DNA from: Scybalousia_A sp963588535
GTDB taxonomy: Bacteria > Bacteroidota > Bacteroidia > Bacteroidales > P3
Assembly: GCA_963588535.1 (NCBI GenBank)
Contig: CAVAII010000074.1
Location: 1-25,524 of the forward strand
Direction of reading: 5' to 3'
Length of the DNA stretch: 25,524 bases
Below, piece by piece: positions 17,282-25,152 of the stretch. The position numbers and the translations under genes were made by a program. The notes beneath the pieces are model-generated. The model was given only the letters and a program-made list of their open reading frames with translations. It was not told the DNA's origin and searched no databases. Position 1 is the stretch's first letter. Each line of letters begins with the position of its first letter.

Positions 17282-18859
17282 ATGTTATCATCAATAAACA
17301 TCGCAAGACAAGAAATCAAGTCCTTATCCCGTACAGATTGGATGGATTGTTTTTCTATGGCGGCGTTGATTGGTGGTATTATCTACTCTCCTTTTCTCTT
17401 TACTGTGGGATTGGTTTGTATGGTCTTAAGAGTTTTGTTTATTGGCTCTTGGCGCGAGAAAATCCTTGCCTTAAAACATAATTACAAACCTCTACTCTGC
17501 TTGCTTAGTATCTATTTATTGAATATTATTGGCTTATTATGGAGCAAAGACTTGGGGTCAGGATTTTTCGAACTCAATCATAAACTCCCTTTTCTTGTCT
17601 TACCATTGTTCGCTTTGGTGGTTTGTCCTCCAAAAAAACAGTCCTTACATATAGTTTTCTTTGTATATATCGCCCTGATAACTATTGGTATACTTATAGG
17701 TATTGTACATTATTTGGTAGACCCATACGCCGATAGCAGAATCTTAGTACCTACGGCAAGAAATATTTCTTTTGCGTTTCATATTTGTTTCTCTGCCGCA
17801 ATAATGACTATTATGGCAAGTCGAAACCATGGGTTAAGAAAATTTCTTATTCCCTTAATCCTTTTGTTTTGCGTGTATCTCTTTATTGCCTCGCTACTTA
17901 GCGGTTTGGTTACGCTGTTTATCTTAGTAATCGTGGCTCTTATATATATATTAAGGAAAAGAAACAAGATTTATTCTCTTTTGGCTACCCTAATAGTTGT
18001 CTTTGCTATGGCGTTAGGAGGTTATTGGGTTTATAATCAGTATGCTAATTATTTTCATCCTAAACAACCTTTCGTTACGAATATAACCGAAAAGACTGCT
18101 TTGGGCAATAGTTATGAGAATAGCACAGATCGTTCCATTGAGAATGGTTATTATGTCTCGCAATACGTTTGCAAACAAGAAGTTGAGTGGGCTTGGAAAA
18201 AACGTACTGGACTTAGTCTAAATGATTATTGCGAAGGCAAACAAGGAATAGAGAGTTATCGATATTATAATGTTATCTATCGTTACCTCAACTCGTTAGG
18301 AAAAAAGAAAAATGCCGAATCAGTCCTTCAACTAAGCCAAACAGATATCCAAAACATTAAGAAAGGTTATTCTAATTATGTCTATGCCGAGCGTTCCTCG
18401 ATAAAGAGACGTTTGTATCAGACTTTCTACGAGATAGAACGTTATAGCCGTACAGGAGAAGTTGAGGAGATGTCCTTGATTCAGCGTCTGTTCTGGTCTA
18501 AGAATGCCATAAATGTGATAAAGCAACACTTGGTTATAGGTTGTGGTACGGGCGATGCACGCAATGAGTTAGTCTCTCCCGTAATAGACTCTCACCCAGA
18601 GTTATGTACAACAGGCTGCAATCCACATAATCAATTTATTTACATACTTGTTGCCTTTGGTTTATTGGGTCTTGTGGTTATGCTTTTCTATGTATTTTAT
18701 CTGCCGTTAAGGTTACATCTGTTTAAGGATTCTTATTTTGTTGTCTTCTTTATCATTGCTATTTGTTGGATGTTTGCCGAGAGCAGTTTCGAGAGTTACG
18801 AAGGTATGACCTTCATCTCCTCCCTTATGTCCTTCTTCTGCCTAAAAGACAAAAATTAG
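17282..18859 (+). CDS. O-antigen ligase/polymerase-like membrane protein
   Basis: This 525-residue polytopic protein has about ten transmembrane segments. N-terminal ones cover roughly residues 20-255. A large soluble loop of about 165 residues (about 255-425) follows, then two or three C-terminal helices (about 445-520). The C-terminal NPHNQFIYILVAFGLLG segment is the WaaL/Wzy_C signature (PHN). The periplasmic loop is unusually long and charged (KKRTGLSLNDYCEGK, YYNVIYRYLNSLGK) compared with the compact loop of enteric WaaL. Members of this family join glycan to lipid A-core, polymerise O-units, or transfer glycan to protein. Substrate cannot be told from sequence. It is the last gene of the clpP operon; repeat array 4 starts 20 bp after its stop. 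Confidence 0.85.
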   Translation: MLSSINIARQEIKSLSRTDWMDCFSMAALIGGIIYSPFLFTVGLVCMVLRVLFIGSWREKILALKHNYKPLLCLLSIYLLNIIGLLWSKDLGSGFFELNHKLPFLVLPLFALVVCPPKKQSLHIVFFVYIALITIGILIGIVHYLVDPYADSRILVPTARNISFAFHICFSAAIMTIMASRNHGLRKFLIPLILLFCVYLFIASLLSGLVTLFILVIVALIYILRKRNKIYSLLATLIVVFAMALGGYWVYNQYANYFHPKQPFVTNITEKTALGNSYENSTDRSIENGYYVSQYVCKQEVEWAWKKRTGLSLNDYCEGKQGIESYRYYNVIYRYLNSLGKKKNAESVLQLSQTDIQNIKKGYSNYVYAERSSIKRRLYQTFYEIERYSRTGEVEEMSLIQRLFWSKNAINVIKQHLVIGCGTGDARNELVSPVIDSHPELCTTGCNPHNQFIYILVAFGLLGLVVMLFYVFYLPLRLHLFKDSYFVVFFIIAICWMFAESSFESYEGMTFISSLMSFFCLKDKN

Positions 18860-18878
18860 AAGGAACATTCTTTTAATA

Positions 18879-19046
18879 ATTACTATTATTATCCAAATAT
18901 TTACTGATGTTATAAAATTCTTTACTGATTTTATCAAATTCTTTACTGATTTTATCAAAATAATTACTGATAATAATTTAACGAATACTGATATTATTCG
19001 AACGATTACTGATATTATTTGAATGAATACTGATAATATTTTTTTC
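18879..19046. repeat. 21-bp period array 4 (8 units)
   Basis: Eight exact 21-bp units start at 18879 and every 21 bp to 19026. Seven carry the core word TACTGA and the first has TACTATTA. Joints between units alternate among ATA/ATT, TTC/TTT, ACG/AAT and ATG/AAT. The block 18942-19004 differs from 25405-25467 in array 5 at only 4 of 63 positions. The array lies between the O-antigen ligase-like gene and the promoter at 19125. Confidence 0.93.
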
Positions 19047-19124
19047 CTTTCGTATTAAGAGAAAAGTTATTCAGATTTCAATAGAAAAGAATAGTTATTT
19101 CACGCAGTAAAGTGGGCTGAAAAA

Positions 19125-19154
19125 TTGTCAATTGCAAAAAATTTCTTATATTTG
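19125..19154 (+). promoter_or_regulatory. Promoter for the GT5-like gene operon
   Basis: TTG at 19125-19127 and TATATTTG at 19147-19154 are 19 nt apart, the consensus Bacteroidetes -33/-7 spacing. The upstream in-frame TTG at 19125 is this -33 element rather than a start codon, so translation is placed at the ATG at 19176, leaving a leader of about 15-20 nt. Confidence 0.8.
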
Positions 19155-19175
19155 CAACTTAAATATATTGGTGAA

Positions 19176-20009
19176 ATGGACAAATCAAAGATTTTATACG
19201 TATCACAAGAAATATATCCTTATATGCTATCGAATCAAATGGCTGATTTCTGCCGTTATCTGCCTCAGGCAATATTCGAATCAGGCAAAGAAATAAGGAT
19301 ATTTATGCCACGCTTTGGTAATATAAACGAGAGAAAGAATCAATTACACGAGGTAATTAGATTATCTGGTCTCAATATTATAATAGATGATACAGATCAT
19401 CCTTTAATAATCAAAGTGGCGTCTATACCTACGGTAAGAATGCAAATATACTTTATTGATAATGAGGATTTCTTTACAATCAAAGCAGGTGTTAAAGATG
19501 CCAAAGGCAAATACATTGCTAACAACGATGAAAGAAGTATATTCTTTGCCAGAGGAGTACTTGAGACGGTTAAGAAATTGGCTTGGCGTCCTTCGGTAAT
19601 ACATTGCACAGGTTGGTTTTCGATGATGTTGCCTTTCTTTGTTAAACGCACCGAAGGATACAAAAACAACCCTTATTTTAGTAGTTCTAAGATAGTCTTA
19701 ACCCTTATGGGAGACGAGTTTACAGGTATGTTGGACGAGAACTTATTAAGAAAACTCAAAAAAGAAACCGAAGGCGGTACGCAGAGAGATTGGAAGTTCT
19801 ACAAAGAGCCTACATACGAGAATATTATGAAAGCGGCTATCTCTTACGCAGATGGTGTTATTATCGGACAGCCTAATGTTAGCAAAGAGTTGATAGGCTT
19901 CGCCAAAGAAAATAAAAAAGGCGTTGTGCCGTTTAATCCTGATAGAAAAGAATTTTATAACTCCATAAACGAATATTATGACTCCATTATTGAGATTGAA
20001 GAAGATTAG
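19176..20009 (+). CDS. Glycogen/starch synthase-like protein, N-terminal GT5 domain only
   Basis: This 277-residue protein starts at the ATG at 19176; an upstream TTG in the same frame is part of the promoter. It opens with DKSKILYVSQEIYPYM, the beta-1 strand of glycogen synthases, followed by MADFCRYLPQAI, IRIFMPRFGNIN, and later SVIHCTGWFSMMLPFFVK, which corresponds to the GT5 catalytic-domain segment. The family's K-x-G-G ADP-glucose loop near the N-terminus is replaced by PYMLSNQMAD. The whole C-terminal GT-B half is absent, since the family is usually about 480 residues. It is therefore unlikely to be a working synthase by itself; a regulatory or partner role is inferred. Its last 32 bp overlap the DUF4270 gene. 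Confidence 0.85.
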   Translation: MDKSKILYVSQEIYPYMLSNQMADFCRYLPQAIFESGKEIRIFMPRFGNINERKNQLHEVIRLSGLNIIIDDTDHPLIIKVASIPTVRMQIYFIDNEDFFTIKAGVKDAKGKYIANNDERSIFFARGVLETVKKLAWRPSVIHCTGWFSMMLPFFVKRTEGYKNNPYFSSSKIVLTLMGDEFTGMLDENLLRKLKKETEGGTQRDWKFYKEPTYENIMKAAISYADGVIIGQPNVSKELIGFAKENKKGVVPFNPDRKEFYNSINEYYDSIIEIEED

Positions 20010-21351
20010 TCTTGCTTTGTTACCAACAAAGACTTTATCTAATGTAGTTATTGCTTGTTGTTTGGCAATAGGATTAGCGTCTTGTGTAAACGAGGACAAT
20101 CAATTAGGTTTGGATTTGGTACAGACAAATGGTGGTTTGGACGTATTACATTCGCCTGATAATATTGCTGCGTTGTCTGTTAAGACTTATAGTATAGACT
20201 CTTTGTCTACAGGACAGAATGATAACTTTGTACTTGGTACTTATAAGGATAGTCATTTTGGTACCTTAGCAGCATCTATCTATACTTCATTGAGTTTGGA
20301 AGATAATGCAGGATTTGATTTCTCGAGCATAGGTACGATAGACTCTGCTATCTTGTGTTTGGCTTATTCTTCATCGGGAGCCTTTACGAGCGATAGTAGT
20401 GTATATACAGACAATATGAAAGTTAGCGTCTATATGCTCGCCAAAGAGATGGACTCGACTTGCAAATATAGCAACTCCACTGTTGCAACCGATGGTGAGG
20501 CTATATTCTCCTCTACTGTCTTAGTAGATCCTCTAACTGGCGTTACCTTAGAGGGAGAAGAGAACACACTTGTTCCGCACCTAAGATTAGCACTTAACGA
20601 TAGGTTTATCAATAAATTATCTCAGGGTAAGTATGAATCGCAAGATATTTTCAGCGAAGATTTCAAGGGAGTAAAGATAACAGCCAAGAGTTCGTCTAAT
20701 TCTTATTTGGCTTGCATAAATATGAAATCCGATTACTCAGGAATAATTGTTTATTATCACGACAGCGAAGGCAATAAGGGTAAATATATGATTAACTTTA
20801 CTAAGAATGGTTATCGTTTTATGAATATAGAAAAGGATTACGCCTCTTCTTCCCTTGCAGAGTTGAATAACTCCTCTCCTAATGACACAGTAAGATCTCA
20901 AGAGTATATATATTTGGCATCTTTGGGTATAGCGGAGTCTGCTTTAGACCTTTCGGGTTTGGATACTTGGTACAATCAGGACTCTGTTAAGGGTTCGGCA
21001 TTGAATCGTGCTGAATTAATCTTGCCTGTATCTAGTCTTAACTCTAAGTCTTATCTATTCCCTTCGTCTATCAATGTATTTAGAAAACAAGATGGTAAGT
21101 ATTATTACATAGACGACCAAGTTGCCTCTGATAACTGGCTTGGTAATAAGTACGATGCAGAGATTAATGCTTATAGAATAGATCTTACCTCATACTTACA
21201 GAACTATCTTATGGGTAAATACGATAACTGCACTTTGTATTTGGTACCTGATAATAGAATCTCTTCGGCTGCAAGAGTTATCCTTAACGGTCCAACAAGT
21301 GATAACCCTCCTAAGTTGAATATAATCTATTCGCACCCTGCACAAGATTAA
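19978..21351 (+). CDS. DUF4270-type lipoprotein
   Basis: This 457-residue lipoprotein has a signal region of about 35 residues ending GLASC (lipidated Cys36), followed by VNEDNQLGLDLV. That opening, and segments such as FVLGTYKDSHFGTLAASIYTS, ESALDLSGL and the closing ARVILNGPTSDNPPKLNIIY, fit the Bacteroidota DUF4270 family. The family is annotated without a known function and is often next to the half-length glycogen synthase-like gene, as here. The ATG at 19978 overlaps the preceding gene by 32 bp; a TTG at 20017 would give a shorter signal peptide and cannot be excluded. Surface or periplasmic location is predicted. Confidence 0.85.
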   Translation: MTPLLRLKKISLALLPTKTLSNVVIACCLAIGLASCVNEDNQLGLDLVQTNGGLDVLHSPDNIAALSVKTYSIDSLSTGQNDNFVLGTYKDSHFGTLAASIYTSLSLEDNAGFDFSSIGTIDSAILCLAYSSSGAFTSDSSVYTDNMKVSVYMLAKEMDSTCKYSNSTVATDGEAIFSSTVLVDPLTGVTLEGEENTLVPHLRLALNDRFINKLSQGKYESQDIFSEDFKGVKITAKSSSNSYLACINMKSDYSGIIVYYHDSEGNKGKYMINFTKNGYRFMNIEKDYASSSLAELNNSSPNDTVRSQEYIYLASLGIAESALDLSGLDTWYNQDSVKGSALNRAELILPVSSLNSKSYLFPSSINVFRKQDGKYYYIDDQVASDNWLGNKYDAEINAYRIDLTSYLQNYLMGKYDNCTLYLVPDNRISSAARVILNGPTSDNPPKLNIIYSHPAQD

Positions 21352-21373
21352 TTAACACAATATAATATCGGTA

Positions 21374-22438
21374 ATGAAAAAGAGAAGTTTTATATTAATA
21401 TTGTTGTTAGCAAGTTGCTTTGTTACCTTTGCAGAAAAAGGCGACACGATATCTTTCGAGGAACATTATTCTGATGGTAAGATTGCTACCAAAGGTTATA
21501 AGAACAAAGACAAGATACGTATTGGAAACTGGACTTGGTATTTTGATAATGGCAATACATTGCTTACAGGACAATACAACGAAAAAGGTTACAAGGTTGG
21601 TCTTTGGCAATGGTTTTATAATGATGGTAGCCTACAAAAACAAGAAGTCTTCTCGGGCGATGGTGAAGATAAAGCCTTCTATGACAACAAACAACTCTAT
21701 TATTCTTGCAAAGTAATAGACGGCAAACGTCAAGGCGACTACAAAGAGTATCACAAGAATGGTAAGATAAAGATGCAAGGTAGTTATAAGGACGATGAGT
21801 TAGAGGGCAAAGTAAAATGGTGGCACGCAAACTCTAATCCTGATATGGAAGGTACATTAAAGGCAGGCAAACGTTCTGGTCATTGGATATATTATTTCCA
21901 TGATAGTGGTAACAAAAACAGCGAAGGCGATTATATAAATGATAAGGAAGAAGGTCGTTGGGTATATTACTATGAAACAAAAGAGAAATGGCGTGAGGGC
22001 GAATACATTCATGGCAAAAGGGAAGGATTGTGGAAAACTTATTACGAAAATGGTAACACCCTTCATCAAGGTTCGTACGTTAATGGCAAAGAAGAAGGTA
22101 TTTGGATTTCTTATTTTGTTAATGGCGATATTCAGATGCGTGGTAACTTTGTTAGCGGTAATATGGACGGCAAATGGGAGATGTATAACTCAGATGGTTC
22201 GCACAAAACAGACGTTACTTATTCTAATGGCTTGAAAAACGGCACTGAGACCCTATACGATGACAACGGCGATATATATCAAAAAGCCGACTACTCGGAC
22301 GGAGTACTCAATGGTCGTTGGGAAAGATATTTTAATAACAAACTAATTGAAAAAGGTACTTATAAACAAGGTAATAAGACAGGTAAATGGACTTTCTACG
22401 ATGAGAGCGGTAAGGAAATAGAGAGCCGTTCCTTCTAA
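21374..22438 (+). CDS. Exported MORN/YwqK-like repeat protein
   Basis: This 354-residue protein has an N-terminal signal, either type I (cleavage near FAEKG) or a lipoprotein signal at LLASC (Cys15). It then consists almost entirely of about thirteen MORN-like repeats of 22-24 residues with the pattern G-x-W-x-x-Y-x-x-x-G-x-x-x-x-x-G-x-Y-x-x-G-K-x-x-G. Clear copies are GNWTWYFDNGNTLLTGQYNE, GLWKTYYENGNTLHQGSYVN and GIWISYFVNGDIQMRGNFVS. Annotation pipelines often name such proteins toxin-antitoxin YwqK-like, but nothing here supports an antitoxin role. These beta-hairpin repeats are usually binding surfaces. It lies 22 bp after the DUF4270 gene and 44 bp before the UbiA-like gene. Confidence 0.88.
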   Translation: MKKRSFILILLLASCFVTFAEKGDTISFEEHYSDGKIATKGYKNKDKIRIGNWTWYFDNGNTLLTGQYNEKGYKVGLWQWFYNDGSLQKQEVFSGDGEDKAFYDNKQLYYSCKVIDGKRQGDYKEYHKNGKIKMQGSYKDDELEGKVKWWHANSNPDMEGTLKAGKRSGHWIYYFHDSGNKNSEGDYINDKEEGRWVYYYETKEKWREGEYIHGKREGLWKTYYENGNTLHQGSYVNGKEEGIWISYFVNGDIQMRGNFVSGNMDGKWEMYNSDGSHKTDVTYSNGLKNGTETLYDDNGDIYQKADYSDGVLNGRWERYFNNKLIEKGTYKQGNKTGKWTFYDESGKEIESRSF

Positions 22439-22482
22439 GTCTGTATTCAAACAAGACACCAAAACATAATAGAAAAGAATAG

Positions 22483-23454
22483 ATGAAAGATTTTTTGAAA
22501 CTAATAGGTTGGAAAGAATTAATAGTTATATTGCTGACTTTTGTGTTAGTTCGTATTAGTATTATAATACCTTTCTATTCACAATGGAATATGCCTTTGG
22601 ATATATCTTTGGAGAATTTCATAATTTTCATCTTTGGTATTTGCTTTTTGTTTGCTGGCAACAACGCTGCAATCAAATTCTTTGACGAAAAACAAAAAAT
22701 CCTTCAACAAAACCCTTCCTCTACTGTTGAGATAAAACAATATCCTGACCTTGTACAGTTAAGAGGTTTGTGGATTGTACTTTGGTTCGTTGGAATAGCA
22801 GCAAGTGCTTACTCTTGTGTGAAGATAGGTAACAACTATTACTACATAACCTTAGCAGCCCTAACCTTATTGCATGGTTATACCTACGCAAGTTATACTC
22901 GTTATAGATTCCTGTTGGGTAATCTCTCATTATCTATCCTATACGTAGCCATTATCTACACACAACTACCACATAATGCAGATATCTTAGTACCCCTAAC
23001 CTACAAATATCCTAACCCTTTGGCTTTATCTTATAATGACTTAAAGACTTTGTTCTTGTTCTTAGCCGTTATAGTATTCTTCCTAACTATGTTACGAGAC
23101 ATAACTGGCGATGTAACTAACGCTCCAGAAGATAAACAAAACAAATATCAAACCATAGGAGTTGTCTTAGGCATTAACAAAAGCAAGACATTCTTATACG
23201 TTGTTAGCGTGTTGTTTATCCTATTATGTTGTCTATTTCTATACTATTATCGTTCGCAAATAGGTGCTATTCAAATCGGTATAAGCGTCCTTATCTTGAT
23301 TGTACCTATTATATATTATATTTTTAGCCTTAAGAAAGCAAGTCTACAAACAGATTTCAACTATTTGTACGTTTTCTTGGGTATGATATATATTTCGGTG
23401 TTGTTTGTTATATCGTTCTGTAAACTTTTGTTCGCTAATGGAATCTCTTACTAA
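22483..23454 (+). CDS. Divergent UbiA-like prenyltransferase family membrane protein
   Basis: This 323-residue protein has about nine transmembrane helices. The segment LRDITGDVTNAPEDKQNKYQT followed by IGVVLGINKSK resembles the second aspartate-rich motif of UbiA prenyltransferases (D-x-x-G-D). The first motif, normally N-D-x-x-D-x-x-x-D, is degraded to GNNAAIKFFDEKQ, so the metal/diphosphate site may be incomplete. UbiA enzymes attach isoprenoid chains to aromatic or glycerol acceptors in the membrane. In Bacteroidota a UbiA-like gene often lies just before maf, which supports the call. Its end overlaps maf by 17 bp. It could alternatively be a related but non-catalytic membrane protein. 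Confidence 0.65.
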   Translation: MKDFLKLIGWKELIVILLTFVLVRISIIIPFYSQWNMPLDISLENFIIFIFGICFLFAGNNAAIKFFDEKQKILQQNPSSTVEIKQYPDLVQLRGLWIVLWFVGIAASAYSCVKIGNNYYYITLAALTLLHGYTYASYTRYRFLLGNLSLSILYVAIIYTQLPHNADILVPLTYKYPNPLALSYNDLKTLFLFLAVIVFFLTMLRDITGDVTNAPEDKQNKYQTIGVVLGINKSKTFLYVVSVLFILLCCLFLYYYRSQIGAIQIGISVLILIVPIIYYIFSLKKASLQTDFNYLYVFLGMIYISVLFVISFCKLLFANGISY

Positions 23455-24016
23455 AACAATTCTCCTTAACAGCCATTCCCCGAGGAGAAAACAGATATTA
23501 GAACAGATGGGATTAGAGGTAGAGGTGGTAAGTTCCCTTTGTCAAGAGACTTTTTCTAACAATCTTCTACCCGAACAAGTCGCTCTCTATTTGGCAACAA
23601 AGAAAAGCGAAGCATACAAAGGCGAAATCCAACAAGACCAAATACTTCTCTCGGCAGATACGATAGTAGTATTAGACAATCAAATACTTGGAAAACCAAA
23701 AGATGAAAACAAAGCAAAAGAAATGCTTAAAAGTCTATCCAATAGAGAACATAAAGTGATAACTGGTTGTTATATGAAGTCCAAAAACAAAGAAGTAGGA
23801 TTTTTTGAAACAACACAAGTCCTCTTTGATAGTCTTACAGACGAGGAAATAGACTATTATGTCTCTACCAAACGACCTTTGGACAAAGCAGGATCGTATG
23901 GCATACAGGAATGGATAGGTATGATAGGCATAAAAGCAATAAAAGGAGATTATTATAATGTAATGGGATTGCCCTCTAATAGAGTTTGGCAAGAAATAAA
24001 GAATAAATTATGGTAG
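23438..24016 (+). CDS. maf: Maf-like nucleotide pyrophosphatase
   Basis: The start is placed at the ATG at 23438 (MESLTKTILLNSHSPRRKQI) rather than the upstream in-frame TTG at 23405, giving 192 residues, the normal Maf length. Maf proteins hydrolyse non-canonical or canonical nucleoside triphosphates (dTTP/UTP type or m7GTP type) to monophosphates. Visible signatures are S-x-SPRR near the N-terminus (SHSPRRKQIL), LLSADTIVVLDNQILGKP with the catalytic Asp, LSNREHKVITG, and YGIQEWIGM near the C-terminus. The QEWIG segment is typical of the dTTP/UTP (YhdE) subgroup, where it commonly reads Q-G-x-x-G/A, so subgroup assignment is tentative. It overlaps the UbiA-like gene by 17 bp and dprA by 7 bp. 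Confidence 0.95.
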   Translation: MESLTKTILLNSHSPRRKQILEQMGLEVEVVSSLCQETFSNNLLPEQVALYLATKKSEAYKGEIQQDQILLSADTIVVLDNQILGKPKDENKAKEMLKSLSNREHKVITGCYMKSKNKEVGFFETTQVLFDSLTDEEIDYYVSTKRPLDKAGSYGIQEWIGMIGIKAIKGDYYNVMGLPSNRVWQEIKNKLW

Positions 24017-25119
24017 ATATATATCAATTAGCCCTTTCTAAGACTTACGGCATAGGACCGCAGTCAGCAAAAACCTTAATGGAGAATTTAGGTTCAGCAA
24101 AAGCATTGTTCGAATTAAAAGAGAATGATTTGCGTGATATTTTCAAAACAAGAGAACAGACTATTCAAGAGATTCTCTCTCGTAAGATGTTCGATATGTG
24201 CGAAAAAGAGTTAGAATTTTTGGATAAATATCATATCAATTCTTTCTTTTTCACAGATGAGAAATATCCTATGCGATTGAAACAAATCCCCGATATGCCT
24301 ATCTGTCTTTTTATACAAGGCGACTATGAGATCTTGGAATACCCTCGTATTGTTGCCGTTGTTGGTTCTCGCAAATGCACCGATTATGGTAAAGGTGTGG
24401 TAGGAGAGGTTATCGAGGAATTGAAAGACTTAGGTGCTGTGGTCATCTCAGGTCTTGCATACGGTATAGACGCTACGGCACACTCTTGCTGTCTTAACCT
24501 TAACGTACCTACTTTCGCCGTTATGGGAACAGGTCTGGATAATATCTATCCACCCGAAAACCTTGAGATAGCCAAACGTATGATTGATAGTACAGGCGGC
24601 TTGATAACCGAATATTTTACTCACACCCGTCCTGTTTCGCATAACTTTCCTGCTCGCAATAGGATAATAGCAGGTCTGTCCGATGCGGTAGTTGTAGTAG
24701 AAGCCACTAAAACAGGTGGTGCTCTTCTTACGGCACATCTCGCTAACGACTATAATAGAGAAGTCCTTGCCGTACCAGGTAGAGTTAATGACAAGAACTC
24801 AGAGGGTTGCAACTTCCTTATATCTTCTCAAAGGGCAACGATTTATTCTAACAAAGAGAGTATCGAAAGGGTTATGTCTTGGAACAAACATCAGACTATA
24901 CATTCTCTATTCTCTCAGGAAGAGACCGACAAAGGTGAGAACTTAACAGGTCTGGACAAAAAGATATATTACACTCTAAAACAAGAAGGTGAGATGGACG
25001 TTGATACTTTGCTTGTCAAGATGGGAGTATCCTCTAACGAGTTGTCTGCCTCTTTGCTTAACTTGGAGTTATGTGATATAATCTTATCCAAACCAGGTAA
25101 GATCTACAAAGCACTATAA
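24010..25119 (+). CDS. dprA: DNA-processing protein DprA
   Basis: This 369-residue DprA/Smf loads RecA onto incoming single-stranded DNA during natural transformation. An N-terminal helix-hairpin-helix/SAM-like region (residues 1-60, KTYGIGPQSAKTL) precedes the Rossmann-type DNA-binding domain (about 90-290). The latter shows VAVVGSRKCTDYG (GSR at 119-121), SGLAYGIDATAH, GTGLDNIYPPEN, FPARNRIIAGLSDAVVVVEA and TGGALLTA. The C-terminal 60 residues form the winged-helix domain common in this family (DTLLVKMGVSSNELSASLLNLEL). Its start lies 7 bp inside maf (ATGGTAG), so the two are translationally coupled. It is the last gene of the operon starting at 19176; repeat array 5 begins 33 bp after its stop. 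Confidence 0.97.
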   Translation: MVDIYQLALSKTYGIGPQSAKTLMENLGSAKALFELKENDLRDIFKTREQTIQEILSRKMFDMCEKELEFLDKYHINSFFFTDEKYPMRLKQIPDMPICLFIQGDYEILEYPRIVAVVGSRKCTDYGKGVVGEVIEELKDLGAVVISGLAYGIDATAHSCCLNLNVPTFAVMGTGLDNIYPPENLEIAKRMIDSTGGLITEYFTHTRPVSHNFPARNRIIAGLSDAVVVVEATKTGGALLTAHLANDYNREVLAVPGRVNDKNSEGCNFLISSQRATIYSNKESIERVMSWNKHQTIHSLFSQEETDKGENLTGLDKKIYYTLKQEGEMDVDTLLVKMGVSSNELSASLLNLELCDIILSKPGKIYKAL

Positions 25120-25152
25120 TACTCATAGTTAGATAGATAATCTACTGAAATA

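Noticed and set aside
19125..19175. Longer N-terminus for the GT5-like gene
   Set aside because: It would begin at a TTG that is the -33 promoter element, upstream of the predicted transcription start.
21374..22438. Antitoxin of a toxin-antitoxin pair
   Set aside because: The YwqK-type label comes from MORN-like repeats. The protein has an export signal and no toxin gene is adjacent.
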